From the NCBI GenBank assembly GCA_017448975.1, contig JAFSKN010000034.1, positions 1 to 53,207 on the forward strand: DNA of 53,207 nucleotides, read 5' to 3'. A program made the translations under genes and the position numbers. Under the pieces are notes generated by a model that did not search any database, was not told where the DNA came from, and saw only the letters and a program-made list of their open reading frames with translations. How positions within the stretch are numbered: position 1 is the stretch's first letter; every line of letters starts with the position of its first letter. This DNA comes from Clostridia bacterium (lineage in GTDB: Bacteria > Bacillota > Clostridia > Christensenellales > Aristaeellaceae). Of this stretch, positions 1 to 9,507 are shown one piece after another.

Positions 1-394
1 CCCCCGACCAGGGACGTGACGCCCCTGGACCCTCACTTGGCGAAGCAGCTTGCAAGGATATACCGAACAAACGCCGCCTGCCGCGCTGGGGTTTACGAAA
101 GTTTGACGGCTTCTGGCCCAAGAAAGCCGGGAAAATCCCCGGGAAAAAGCTCGCTTTTTCCCAAGGGATTATTCCCTGGCTTTCCCCGGATGCAAAGCAT
201 CCGGGTTGGCCGCCAATGGCGGCCGGGCCAGAAGCACAAGGCCGTCAAGTTTTGCTATCCTTTCCAATGCAACAGCGGGATCCAAGTCGTCTCAACGCAT
301 CGTGTTATTTCCGCAGGCGAGGGTCCAGGGAGATCATCTCCCTGGTGGGGTGCGGGGCAAAGCCCCGCTGGGTCTCTCCTCCACAAATCCCGAT
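1..394. repeat. Hairpin-rich intergenic element, copy A, with four-way-junction core
   Basis: No gene is supported here. The stretch is a chain of inverted repeats. A leading hairpin (CCAGGG/CCCTGG type) lies within 8-30. The core at 109-235 is closed by GCTTCTGGCC (109-118) with GGCCAGAAGC (226-235). It encloses a branched arm (gaaagcc at 122-128 with ggcttt at 178-183, tip GGGAAAAAGC/GCTTTTTCCC at 141-162), a second stem CCCGGATGC/GCATCCGGG (185-205) and a third GGCCGCC/GGCGGCC (208-224). A trailing hairpin CCAGGGAGAT/ATCTCCCTGG follows near 327-346, then GCGGGGC/GCCCCGC. The same plan recurs at 36530-36930 and 43265-43600. The short ORFs across it are consequences of the GC-rich palindromes. 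Confidence 0.8.
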
Positions 395-1909
<1,515 letters not shown>

Positions 1910-1946
1910 TCATGTGCCTTCATTTTTCCACGTTCAACCAGGAAAA

Positions 1947-1975
1947 ATTGTATCATTGAACCCATAAAAAAGCAA
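1947..1975 (-). promoter_or_regulatory. Sigma-A-type promoter for the GH51 gene
   Basis: On the minus strand, TTGCTT (1970-1975) is followed after 17 bases by TACAAT (1947-1952). It reads toward the start codon at 1894. No operator was recognised. Confidence 0.55.
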
Positions 1976-2139
1976 TGAATTTCACAAAAATATCGAGGGG
2001 ATTCTGTTGCGGTTTTGGTTGGCGAATTTCACATTTGGGACGGGAAAACGTATCGTTCGCGCGGCTTCCTCTTTCAGCGGAACGCGTTTCATGGTAGGAT
2101 GAATCCGTAAAGCATGGACAAAAGAAGGGAGGAACGGAT

Positions 2140-2400
2140 ATGCGCGGACAATTCATGACGGCCGGGGCGTCCCGGCTGCTGGACGTGGCGCTGTTTATCT
2201 ATATTCTGTCCTGCCATCCGATCCGCAATAAAATGTATGTTCCGCTGTTCTTTGCCTTTGCGGGCGTCGTTTTTTCGATCGCTGACGCCGCCGAGGGGAA
2301 GGATTGGACATCCACCGCCGAGATGGCCTGCGCTTTAGTTTACATCGTATCCCTTTGCATCCAAAATGCGGTGATGGACAGCAGAAGACGCAGGAAATAA
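2140..2400 (+). CDS. Small membrane protein of unknown function
   Basis: This 86-residue protein has two or three hydrophobic segments (about residues 10-24, 30-47 and 62-76) and ends in a basic tail, RRRRK, which suggests a cytoplasmic C-terminus. A good ribosome site (GGGAGG) stands about seven bases before the ATG. It is transcribed divergently from the GH51 gene and is followed by the hairpin at 2486-2530. I do not recognise the family. Codon use resembles its neighbours, so it is probably a real gene. Confidence 0.6.
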   Translation: MRGQFMTAGASRLLDVALFIYILSCHPIRNKMYVPLFFAFAGVVFSIADAAEGKDWTSTAEMACALVYIVSLCIQNAVMDSRRRRK

Positions 2401-2469
2401 ACAATAATAGCCCCGCGGCGTTGAACAATATCACGCACGGAGCTATTTTACTAACGTTTCCTTTGCGGC

Positions 2470-2530
2470 TTTCTCGGAAGGGGGTCTGGGGGAGACCACT
2501 CTTTGGCCCCCAAAGAGTGGTCTCCCCCAG
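2470..2530 (-). repeat. CCGCTCTTT-type intergenic hairpin, copy 1
   Basis: A 21-bp near-perfect stem (2486-2506 with 2510-2530) has a 3-base loop. Read on the minus strand it follows the stop codon of the SSB-like gene directly and is trailed by ACCCCCTTCCGAGAAAGCC, the same trailer found after the copy at 14741. It lacks a downstream T-run in that orientation, so it is not a textbook intrinsic terminator. Confidence 0.75.
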
Positions 2531-2540
2531 AAAAAACCTT

Positions 2541-3197
2541 TTACTGCACGGCGTTTTCCTGAACGGCTGCCGGGGCGGAAACCAGGGGCAGCTCGTGCAC
2601 GCAGGTCAGGCGGCTCAGGGACACCTCGTAGGCCATGCGGTTCATCACGGTGCCGTCGGGCATCTGTTTCTGGTATTCCCGGCTCTGGAAGCGGCCCTGT
2701 ACCTCCAGGCGGTCGCCAACGCTTAACCCGGCGGCGTAGCGGGCGGTGCGGCCCCAGGCGATGCAGGGGATATAATCGCTCTTGCCGAAGGCCCGGTTCA
2801 CCGCTAACATGAGATCGGCGATTTCCCGGCCAAAGGGCGTGGTGCGGAAGGCCGGGGGCTTGCAGATGGCCCCGGTCAGATGGATCATGTTGGGGTTTTC
2901 GCTGTCGTCCGGCGGCAGCAGCCGCTGAGCAAAGGCGGTGAGCAGCAGCCGTCCGGCCCCGCCCATGACTTTGTTATAGGAGCGCAATTGCCCCTGAATG
3001 GCGATGCGCACGCCGGGGGTCACCTGGCTGTTCATGAGCCGCTCGCTCACGGTGACGGGCAGCAGATCCTGGGCCCCGGACAGGCGGGGCACCTTGATAT
3101 CCATGCGGTAAAAATGCTCGCCGAAGACCTCGTGATCCAGCACCGGTTCGCTTTCGATCACGCCGCAGAGCGTCAGCTGATTGTTTTCCGTTTCCAT
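2541..3197 (-). CDS. Single-stranded-DNA-binding-like protein with two OB folds
   Basis: The 218-residue protein consists of two similar halves. Residues 5-95 form a divergent OB-fold-like domain. Residues 103-205 form an SSB/PriB-like OB fold with FRTTPFGREIADLMLAVNR, a run typical of SSB strand 1, and VGDRLEVQGRFQSREY, typical of the strand leading to the DNA-binding loop. Clostridia often carry such a protein besides the main SSB; a role in protecting single-stranded DNA in replication or repair is inferred. It lacks the acidic DDxPF tip of canonical SSB. It starts 7 bases after the deacetylase stop and its ribosome site overlaps that gene's end, so the two are co-transcribed. Confidence 0.75.
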   Translation of the reverse strand: METENNQLTLCGVIESEPVLDHEVFGEHFYRMDIKVPRLSGAQDLLPVTVSERLMNSQVTPGVRIAIQGQLRSYNKVMGGAGRLLLTAFAQRLLPPDDSENPNMIHLTGAICKPPAFRTTPFGREIADLMLAVNRAFGKSDYIPCIAWGRTARYAAGLSVGDRLEVQGRFQSREYQKQMPDGTVMNRMAYEVSLSRLTCVHELPLVSAPAAVQENAVQ

Positions 3198-3203
3198 GTT
3201 CCT

Positions 3204-4010
3204 TCACACCTCCGGTATTGTTGTGGGCGCGGGGTGCTGAATCCCCTGCGCGTCCAAAGTGGTTTCTCCGGTCAGCAGCAGTTCGGAAATGGGCACCACC
3301 GTGAACCCCTGCTCCCGATAGCTTTTGAGAATGGTGGGCAGCGCATCCAGGATATATTTGGAATCGTTGTGGAAAAGCACGATGTCGCCGCTTTTCACGT
3401 TTTTCGTGGCCCGGTCGATCAGGGGCTGTACGCCCTTGTTTTTCCAGTCCAGGGAATCCACGCTCCATTGGATGGGCTCGTAGCCCGCGTCCCTGGCGAT
3501 GAGCACCACGTCGTTGTTGTAATCCCCGTAGGGCGGACGGAACAGGGTGGGCCGCACGCCGGTGAGGGCCTGCACGTTGTCCGCCATGGTGTCCAGCTCC
3601 TGCCGGATCTTTTCCCGGCTCAGGGTGCTCATTTTGGGGTGCGTGGTGGAATGGTTGCCGATCTCGTGGCCCCGGGCGGCGATTTCCTTCACCAGGTCGG
3701 GAAACCGCTGGGTCCAGATATCCACCATAAAGAACGTGGTTTTCACCCCAAATTCATCCAATATATCCAGAATTTTTTCTGTTTTATCGCCGCCCCAGGC
3801 CGCGTCGAAGCTGATGGCGATTTTATTGTCGTCCCGGTCCACCGCGTAAATGGGCAGCTCCCGCTTCCGCGCCACCACCTCGGCGGTGCGCGTCCGGGCC
3901 GTGTAGAACACGCCCATGGCGCACAGCAGCAGCCCGGCGGCCAGCGTGCCTGCCGCCCACCGCTTCCTCTCCTTTCGTACCTCCTGGGTTCTTTCCACCC
4001 GTTTGATCAT
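3204..4010 (-). CDS. Membrane-anchored polysaccharide deacetylase (NodB/PdaB-like, CE4)
   Basis: The 268-residue protein has one N-terminal membrane segment and a CE4 deacetylase domain facing outside. The metal-binding Asp is in SFDAAWGG (canonical TFDDG is altered to FDAAW, as in PdaB-type proteins) and the His pair in HEIGNHSTTHP. RPPYGDYN and DIVLFHN supply the other conserved loops. Such enzymes remove acetyl groups from peptidoglycan sugars or related glycans. I chose the ATG at 4010, not the ATG 24 codons upstream, because AAAAGGAGG stands eight bases before it. First gene of a two-gene unit with the SSB-like protein. Substrate unknown. Confidence 0.87.
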   Translation of the reverse strand: MIKRVERTQEVRKERKRWAAGTLAAGLLLCAMGVFYTARTRTAEVVARKRELPIYAVDRDDNKIAISFDAAWGGDKTEKILDILDEFGVKTTFFMVDIWTQRFPDLVKEIAARGHEIGNHSTTHPKMSTLSREKIRQELDTMADNVQALTGVRPTLFRPPYGDYNNDVVLIARDAGYEPIQWSVDSLDWKNKGVQPLIDRATKNVKSGDIVLFHNDSKYILDALPTILKSYREQGFTVVPISELLLTGETTLDAQGIQHPAPTTIPEV

Positions 4011-4207
4011 GGGCTTCCGCCTCCTTTTCTGCCTGCTTCCACAGGGTATGCGGCAGGAAAAGGATTTAGAAGCTGAACCCATCCGGGGGCATTCGCCGTC
4101 TTCAAGCGTATGCGGAAAAGGAAAGAGATATGCCCGCTTCGACCAAACAAGCTAAGATTCAGCCGTATTTCCGAAAAATCGCGCTTTATTTTATATTGAA
4201 GGAACTA

Positions 4208-4236
4208 TTGAAAAAACGGTGAAAGCAGGTTACAAT
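4208..4236 (+). promoter_or_regulatory. Sigma-A-type promoter ahead of the isomerase/amylosucrase operon
   Basis: TTGAAA (4208-4213), 17-base spacer, TACAAT (4231-4236). It points toward the gene at 4416, leaving an unusually long leader of about 170 bases that contains palindromic repeat copy 1. Confidence 0.65.
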
Positions 4237-4280
4237 ATAAGGGAAGAAGCAGTGCAGTCGATTCAAGGACACTTTAAATC

Positions 4281-4390
4281 AGCGTGGAGCGTTAAGAGTG
4301 GAGAGTTGAGATCATATAGCGCCATCACGAGGGAATCCTATTTGACTGACTATATCAATCTCAGCTCTTCACGCTCAACTCTCAACTCTT
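4281..4390. repeat. AGAGTTGAG palindromic repeat, copy 1
   Basis: The left end reads TTAAGAGTGGAGAGTTGAGAT and the right end reads its approximate reverse complement (CTCAACTCTCAACTCTT). A variable AT-rich centre starts with atatag. The element lies between a promoter and the start of the isomerase gene. Other copies are at 17084, 21314 and 23354. Confidence 0.85.
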
Positions 4391-4415
4391 CAAAAACAAG
4401 AAAGGATGAATCCCC

Positions 4416-5267
4416 ATGAAACAGCCCAAAATCTATGCCTTTGCCGACGAAGCCAGCCCCATGATCGACCGTCAGATCATCGCCATGCAGCGCAACGGCC
4501 TGCAGGGCCTGGAAATCCGCAACGTGGACGGGGAGAGCGTGGCCGCCATTTCCCTGGACAAAGCCCGGGAAGTGCGGGCGAAAATGGACGCGGCGGGGCT
4601 GACCGTGTGGAGCATCGGTTCCCCCATCGGCAAGATCGATATCGAAAAGGACGATTTTGACGCCCATATGGATACCCTGCGCCACGTCATCGAGGTGGCA
4701 AAAATCTTGGGCGCGGAAAACATTCGCATGTTCTCCTTCTACATCCCGGCGGGCAGGAATCCTGCGGATTACCGGGACGAAGTGCTCCGGCGGCTGCACG
4801 TCATGGCCGACGCGGCGGAGGGCACCGGCGTGACCCTGTGCCACGAAAATGAAAAGGGCATCTACGGCGACATGGCGGACCGGTGCCTGGAAATCTTGGA
4901 GGCGGAGCCCCGTATCGTAGGCGTGTTCGACCCGGCCAATTTCGTCCAGTGCGGCCAGGATACCTGGGAAGCCTGGAAGCTGCTGGGCGATAAGATCAAG
5001 TACATGCACATCAAGGACGCGCTCTTTGCGGACAGCAGTGTGGTGCCCGCCGGAAAGGGCGACGGCCAGGTGGAAAAGATTTTGAAGGAATATTTGGCAA
5101 ACGGCGGCGAGTGCATGACCGTGGAACCCCACCTGACGGTGTTCGACGCCCTGAAAACCTTGGAGCGCGAAGGAGAAAAGAGCCGGGTGGGCGGCGCGTT
5201 CTCCTATCCTTCCAGCGACGCCGCCTTCGACGCCGCCTGCCAGGCCCTGCGGGAGCTGCTGGGTTAG
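4416..5267 (+). CDS. Sugar phosphate isomerase/epimerase, xylose-isomerase-like TIM barrel
   Basis: The 283-residue protein has the AP endonuclease family 2 / xylose-isomerase-like barrel. The conserved metal-site residues appear as CHENE (around 141-145), VFDPANF (around 169-175) and HIKDA (around 199-203), followed by the glutamate in TVEPH. Relatives isomerise or epimerise keto sugars, inositols or their phosphates; the substrate cannot be read from the sequence. The ribosome site is AAAGGATG with a short spacer. The amylosucrase-like gene begins 28 bases downstream, so the pair is probably one carbohydrate operon. Confidence 0.85.
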   Translation: MKQPKIYAFADEASPMIDRQIIAMQRNGLQGLEIRNVDGESVAAISLDKAREVRAKMDAAGLTVWSIGSPIGKIDIEKDDFDAHMDTLRHVIEVAKILGAENIRMFSFYIPAGRNPADYRDEVLRRLHVMADAAEGTGVTLCHENEKGIYGDMADRCLEILEAEPRIVGVFDPANFVQCGQDTWEAWKLLGDKIKYMHIKDALFADSSVVPAGKGDGQVEKILKEYLANGGECMTVEPHLTVFDALKTLEREGEKSRVGGAFSYPSSDAAFDAACQALRELLG

Positions 5268-5295
5268 GAAATAAATGCACAGGAGGAATGTCCCC

Positions 5296-7146
5296 ATGAA
5301 TCATCCGGAATGGAAACAGGAATTTGCCGTCCGCTTCCGCCGCCACGAGGACGAGCTGAAATGGCTGTACTGCGAGCTGTACCATAACGACATGCAGGCT
5401 TACAATTATTTTGTGAGCATGCTGTACCGCTGCTGGGAGGAACGCCCCGAGGATTTGAAGCTGATGGACCGCGCCCGGGAAACCTATCCCGACTGGTACA
5501 AAGGCCATGATCTGGTGGGCATGCTCATGTATGTGAACGCTTTCGCGGGCACCTTAAAGGGCGTGCAGGAAAAGCTGGATTACATCACCGACTGCGGCGT
5601 GAATTATCTGCATCTCATGCCCTTGCTGGAAAGCCCCAAGGGCCGCAGCGACGGCGGCTACGCGGTGAGCAATTTCCGCAAGGTGCAGCCCGAGCTGGGC
5701 ACCATGGAGGATCTGTACGAGCTGGCGGCCAAGTGCCACGAGCGGGGCATCGCGGTATGCCTGGATTTCGTGATGAACCACACCAGCGAAGATCACGAAT
5801 GGGCGAAAAAGGCCAAAGCCGGAGACATTGAATACCAGAACCGGTATTTCTTCTACGATAACTGGGATATTCCCAACGCCTACGAGCAGACGGTGCCCCA
5901 GGTGTTCCCCACCACCGCCCCGGGCAACTTTACCTGGTGCGACGAGGCGAAAAAGGTGGTCATGACCACCTTCTATCCCTACCAGTGGGATTTGAACTAC
6001 GCCAACCCCACCGTGTTCAACGATATGACGGACGACATGCTGAACCTGTGCAACCACGGCATCGACATCATCCGTCTGGACGCCACGCCCTATATCTGGA
6101 AAGCCCTGGGCACCCAGTGCCGGAACCTTTTGCAGGTGCACACCCTGGTGCGCATGATGCGCATGGTGTGCGAGATCGTGTGCCCCGGCACGCTGCTGCT
6201 GGGCGAAGTGGTCATGGAGCCCAGCAAGGTGGTACCCTACTTCGGCACGGTGGAAAAGCCCGAATGCCATATGCTGTACAACGTGACCACCATGGCCTCC
6301 ATCTGGCATACCGTGGCCACAAAGGACGCGCGGCTGCTGGCCCACCAGCTGGGGCAGGTGTTCGCCCTGCCCAGGGAATACACGTTCCTGAATTATCTGC
6401 GCTGCCACGACGACATCGGCTGGGGCCTGGACTATGACTTCCTGCGCCAGTTCGGCTGGGAGGAAGTGCCGCATAAGAAGTTCCTGAACGACTATTTCAC
6501 CGCCAAGTACCCGGACAGCCCGTCCCGCGGCGAACTGTACAACGACGATCCCCGGCTGGGCGACGCCCGCCTGTGCGGCACCACCGCCTCCCTGTGCGGC
6601 ATCGAGGCCGCCGAGGAGAAAAAGAACAAGGCCGCCCTGGAAAAGGCGGTGCGCCTGGATCTGATGCTGCACGCCTTTATGTTCACCTTGAGCGGCGTGC
6701 CGGTGCTGTACAGCGGCGACGAAATCGCCCAGAAGAGCGATAACGCCTATCACGACGATCCCCTCAAAGCGGAGGACAGCCGCTACCTGCACCGGGGCGA
6801 CCTGGACTGGAAGCGCGCGGCCCAGCGCACCAAAAAGGACACCGTGCCCGGAAAGGTGTTTTCCGGCATCCGGTTGCTGGAAAGCATCCGGGAGGAGCAT
6901 ATCGTGTTCGACGACAGCGCCGATACCTGGGTGCTGAACACAGGCAACGACCACGTGCTGGGCATCGGGCGCTACGCCCGGGGTGAAAAGCTGCTGGCCC
7001 TGTTCAATTTCGCGGACGGCGAGCAGACTGCCTTTGTGAACGATCCCACCATGTTCACTGACCTGATCGACGGCAAGATACAGCCCGCGGGCAACGTGGT
7101 GCTTCCCGGCGGCGGCTTCAAATGGCTGCTGCAAAAAATAAAGTAA
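5296..7146 (+). CDS. Amylosucrase-like alpha-glucan enzyme, GH13
   Basis: The 616-residue protein resembles amylosucrase (GH13 subfamily 4), which builds alpha-1,4-glucan from sucrose. It has the amylosucrase-type helical N-terminus, then YPDWYKGHDLVGMLMYVNAFAG, YLHLMPLLESPKGRSDGGYAV and the barrel. The catalytic residues are Asp262 (nucleophile, IIRLDATPY), Glu304 (acid/base, LLLGEVV) and Asp372 (RCHDDIGW). A C-terminal all-beta domain follows. There is no signal peptide, so it acts in the cytoplasm. The ATG at 5296 is preferred over one 21 bases upstream because AGGAGG (5281-5286) is correctly spaced for it. Whether it acts as a transferase, a sucrose hydrolase or a maltodextrin enzyme is not decided. 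Confidence 0.87.
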   Translation: MNHPEWKQEFAVRFRRHEDELKWLYCELYHNDMQAYNYFVSMLYRCWEERPEDLKLMDRARETYPDWYKGHDLVGMLMYVNAFAGTLKGVQEKLDYITDCGVNYLHLMPLLESPKGRSDGGYAVSNFRKVQPELGTMEDLYELAAKCHERGIAVCLDFVMNHTSEDHEWAKKAKAGDIEYQNRYFFYDNWDIPNAYEQTVPQVFPTTAPGNFTWCDEAKKVVMTTFYPYQWDLNYANPTVFNDMTDDMLNLCNHGIDIIRLDATPYIWKALGTQCRNLLQVHTLVRMMRMVCEIVCPGTLLLGEVVMEPSKVVPYFGTVEKPECHMLYNVTTMASIWHTVATKDARLLAHQLGQVFALPREYTFLNYLRCHDDIGWGLDYDFLRQFGWEEVPHKKFLNDYFTAKYPDSPSRGELYNDDPRLGDARLCGTTASLCGIEAAEEKKNKAALEKAVRLDLMLHAFMFTLSGVPVLYSGDEIAQKSDNAYHDDPLKAEDSRYLHRGDLDWKRAAQRTKKDTVPGKVFSGIRLLESIREEHIVFDDSADTWVLNTGNDHVLGIGRYARGEKLLALFNFADGEQTAFVNDPTMFTDLIDGKIQPAGNVVLPGGGFKWLLQKIK

Positions 7147-7174
7147 CGCGGGGAACGCGAAAGGAGGATGCAGG

Positions 7175-7849
7175 ATGAAAAGGATGCTCGCGCTGCTGGC
7201 GGCGGCGCTGCTGCTGTGCCAGGTTCCCCTGGCGCTGGCGGACAGCTGGTACTGCCCCCAGTGCGGACGGCTGAACGACAGCAACTACTGCCCCGTGGAC
7301 GGAACGGCGCGGCCCGCCAATACCCAAACCCAGTCCCAGACCTCCGGCAATTACACCCAGTACGCCTATGTGACCGGCACGCTGTCCATGAAGCTGGCCA
7401 CCCGCACGGGCCCCGGCACCCAGTACGACGAGCCGGGCAGCTTCCTGTCCGCCGGAAAACAGGTCACGGTGCTTTCCAAGGCGTATGACCAGCGCAATGA
7501 AATCTGGTGGGTGCAGGTGGAGTTTACGGCATCCGGCGCCACCTACCGCGCTTACACGGGCGTCAAGCGCTTCACCGGTCTGAACCTGAACCAGATCCCG
7601 GAGGAAAAGGTGATCGGCACATGCTCCCTGAACCAGTCCATCACCGGGTACTACGGGCCGGGGTACAATTATAAGGCCATCGGGAAAAAGGTGCCCGCTG
7701 GCGTGAGCTGCAAGATTTATGGCTACGCTTACGGCGGCGGTTCCGATTTCATCCAGATCGAGTTTTACGATTCAAACCAGGGCCGTTCCCGCCGCGCCTG
7801 GATTCCCGATTGGTACGCGGTTAATTATGTGATGTATTACGGCTTTTAA
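7175..7849 (+). CDS. Exported protein with zinc-ribbon-like N-terminus and two SH3-like segments
   Basis: The 224-residue protein has a signal peptide (about 1-22, ending LALA) and a short CPxCGRLNDSNYCP motif resembling a zinc ribbon. Two SH3b-like stretches follow (about 55-125 and 138-224), with the typical ATRTGPGTQYD and YYGPGYNYKAIG turns. SH3b modules usually bind cell-wall or surface ligands. A zinc ribbon on an exported protein is unusual. GGAGG stands about eight bases before the start. It follows the amylosucrase gene by 28 bases and precedes a terminator-like hairpin, so it may be the last gene of that operon. No enzymatic domain is seen. Confidence 0.65.
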   Translation: MKRMLALLAAALLLCQVPLALADSWYCPQCGRLNDSNYCPVDGTARPANTQTQSQTSGNYTQYAYVTGTLSMKLATRTGPGTQYDEPGSFLSAGKQVTVLSKAYDQRNEIWWVQVEFTASGATYRAYTGVKRFTGLNLNQIPEEKVIGTCSLNQSITGYYGPGYNYKAIGKKVPAGVSCKIYGYAYGGGSDFIQIEFYDSNQGRSRRAWIPDWYAVNYVMYYGF

Positions 7850-7870
7850 CAGGGCCGTCGCAAGCCAGCA

Positions 7871-7903
7871 AAAACCGCTCTTTGGATGCCAAAGAGCGGT
7901 TTT
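7871..7903 (+). terminator. Terminator-like hairpin, CCGCTCTTT family copy 2
   Basis: AAAACCGCTCTTTGG (7871-7885) pairs perfectly with CCAAAGAGCGGTTTT (7889-7903) around a 3-base loop. The stem ends in a T-run, so it can end transcription of the SH3-like gene. Its core is shared with the hairpins at 2486, 14741 and 40895. Confidence 0.75.
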
Positions 7904-7960
7904 CCGCAGGCCCGGGAAAGCAATAAAGGAAAGCTCATCTAAACAAGGAGAAACCGTGCA

Positions 7961-8527
7961 ATGAAACAGCCCATATTCTATTGTCAACTGGATTATGAAC
8001 ACATTCCCTATCCTTCCCCCACCAGCCCAAACGGCAATTTGGCGGACAACGGCTGCGGAGTGTGCGCCGCCTCCATGCTGGTGGAAAACCTGCTTGGCCT
8101 GCCTTTCCCCCTGGCGGAAAGCGCCCGGCTGGCCACATCCTGCGGCGCGCGGGAGGGCTTCGGCACGGATTTCTACATCTACGCCAAGGCCCTGGCGGAG
8201 CATTTCCCCCTGGACGTGTACGATACGGAGGACGCGGCGGAAGCGCTTTCTTTTCTCCAGGCCGGAAAGGGCATGGTGGTCGCCAATACCTACGGCGACC
8301 GGGAAGGGTACACCGGCGTGTTTTCCGACAGCGGGCATTATATCCTGCTGATCGCCGCCCAGGGAACTCAAACCGCCGTGCTGGATTCCTGCTACCGTCC
8401 GGGCCGGTACGACGTGCCAGGGCGAATCGGCAAGGTGCGCATGGAGGGCAGCGTGGCCTGGGCCGATTTTTCCGTGATCCGGGACGACTGCCGGGAAAGG
8501 CCCTTTTTCCTGTTCTCGAAGAAATAA
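7961..8527 (+). CDS. C39-like cysteine peptidase family protein
   Basis: The 188-residue protein has the papain-like C39_2 fold. The catalytic Cys is probably in DNGCGVCAASM (about residues 27-37), the His in SGHYILL and the Asp in VLDSCY. It lacks a signal peptide and a transporter domain, so it is not a bacteriocin-exporting peptidase. Relatives are poorly characterised bacterial peptidases. AAGGAG precedes the ATG. An inverted repeat and the AT-richer YitT gene lie downstream. Confidence 0.7.
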   Translation: MKQPIFYCQLDYEHIPYPSPTSPNGNLADNGCGVCAASMLVENLLGLPFPLAESARLATSCGAREGFGTDFYIYAKALAEHFPLDVYDTEDAAEALSFLQAGKGMVVANTYGDREGYTGVFSDSGHYILLIAAQGTQTAVLDSCYRPGRYDVPGRIGKVRMEGSVAWADFSVIRDDCRERPFFLFSKK

Positions 8528-8529
8528 TA

Positions 8530-8580
8530 CTGTTATGCGGCGACTGTTTTTCCTTTTGAAAATTGGGGGCCGCATAACAG
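8530..8580. repeat. 12-bp perfect inverted repeat between the C39-like gene and yitT
   Basis: CTGTTATGCGGC (8530-8541) is repeated exactly in inverted form as GCCGCATAACAG (8569-8580), with 27 bases between. It could form a stem downstream of the peptidase gene or be a regulator site for the YitT gene, which starts 22 bases later. Confidence 0.7.
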
Positions 8581-8601
8581 GATTTATGGAGGTAAGCAAG
8601 C

Positions 8602-9507
8602 ATGCGAACAACGAATAAAAAAGGCCGGTTTAAGGAAATCAGAGACCTTAGATTGAAATATTTTCTTGTGCTGACGCTTGCAGGCATCGTCAATTCGTTC
8701 GGCGTGTCTTTGTTCTTATTTCCCGTAAAGCTTTATGACAGCGGCATATCTGGTTTGTCCATGCTGTTGGATCAAATTACGCCATCACAGCTTACCCTAT
8801 CCCTTTTTCTGCTGCTTTTGAATATTCCGATTTTTCTGTTTGGTCTCAAAAAACAAGGTTTGCTCTTTACGATTTACTCCCTGTATACCATTCTTGTTTA
8901 TTCGCTGGCCTCGTTTCTCATCATGCACGTATTGCCCATCGACCTGGATTTTGTATCGCCGCTGGCGGGCTCGGACCTGCTTTTGTGCGCTGTGTTTGGC
9001 GGATTAATATCCGGCGTCGGCAGCGGTCTGACCATTCGATTTGGCGGCGCAATCGACGGGATAGATGTTTTGTCTGTTATCTTTGCGAAAAAACTGGGGA
9101 TTTCCCTTGGAACGTTTGTGCTGCTTTTTAATACGCTGCTTTATATTGTCTGCGGCATGGTGATCCATAGCTGGATTTTGCCGCTCTACTCCATCGTCAC
9201 CTATTTTGTCGGTTCAAAAACGGTTGACTTCATTGTGGAAGGCTTCGACAGGGCCATGTGCGCGATGATCGTCACAAACCAGGCGGAAAAGATTTCCCTT
9301 GCTCTTTCAGAAAACTTCAAGGCGGGCGGCACAATTGTCAACGCGGTTGGCGGATATTCCAAAAATGAAAAACAGATTCTTTACTTTATCACCAACCAGT
9401 TCCAGATCAACAAGCTGAAAAAAATCGTGACAGGAATCGATCAAAGCGCTTTTATCTCGCTCATGAACGTTGCTGATATCGTCCGAAAACCATCATCGGA
9501 ATCATGA
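8602..9507 (+). CDS. YitT family membrane protein
   Basis: The 301-residue protein has about five or six membrane segments in its first 190 residues and a C-terminal soluble domain (about 205-290) of the DUF2179 type, with AMCAMIVTNQAEKIS and TIVNAVGGYSKNEKQILYFITNQFQ. YitT proteins are widespread in Bacillota; their transport role is not settled. GGAGGT precedes the start. The gene is clearly richer in A+T than its neighbours, with TTT and AAA codons where they prefer GC-ending ones, which hints at transfer. Its last 6 bases overlap the end of the convergent addB. Confidence 0.85.
   Translation: MRTTNKKGRFKEIRDLRLKYFLVLTLAGIVNSFGVSLFLFPVKLYDSGISGLSMLLDQITPSQLTLSLFLLLLNIPIFLFGLKKQGLLFTIYSLYTILVYSLASFLIMHVLPIDLDFVSPLAGSDLLLCAVFGGLISGVGSGLTIRFGGAIDGIDVLSVIFAKKLGISLGTFVLLFNTLLYIVCGMVIHSWILPLYSIVTYFVGSKTVDFIVEGFDRAMCAMIVTNQAEKISLALSENFKAGGTIVNAVGGYSKNEKQILYFITNQFQINKLKKIVTGIDQSAFISLMNVADIVRKPSSES

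Noticed and set aside
2486-2530. Plain intrinsic terminator for both neighbouring genes
   Set aside because: The stem is strong but no T-run follows it in the orientation of the SSB-like gene, and A-runs follow in the other. I list it as a repeat-family hairpin.
5554-7284. Long minus-strand frame opposite the amylosucrase-like gene (576 codons)
   Set aside because: The plus-strand protein has clear GH13 motifs; the antisense frame has none and starts inside the next gene.
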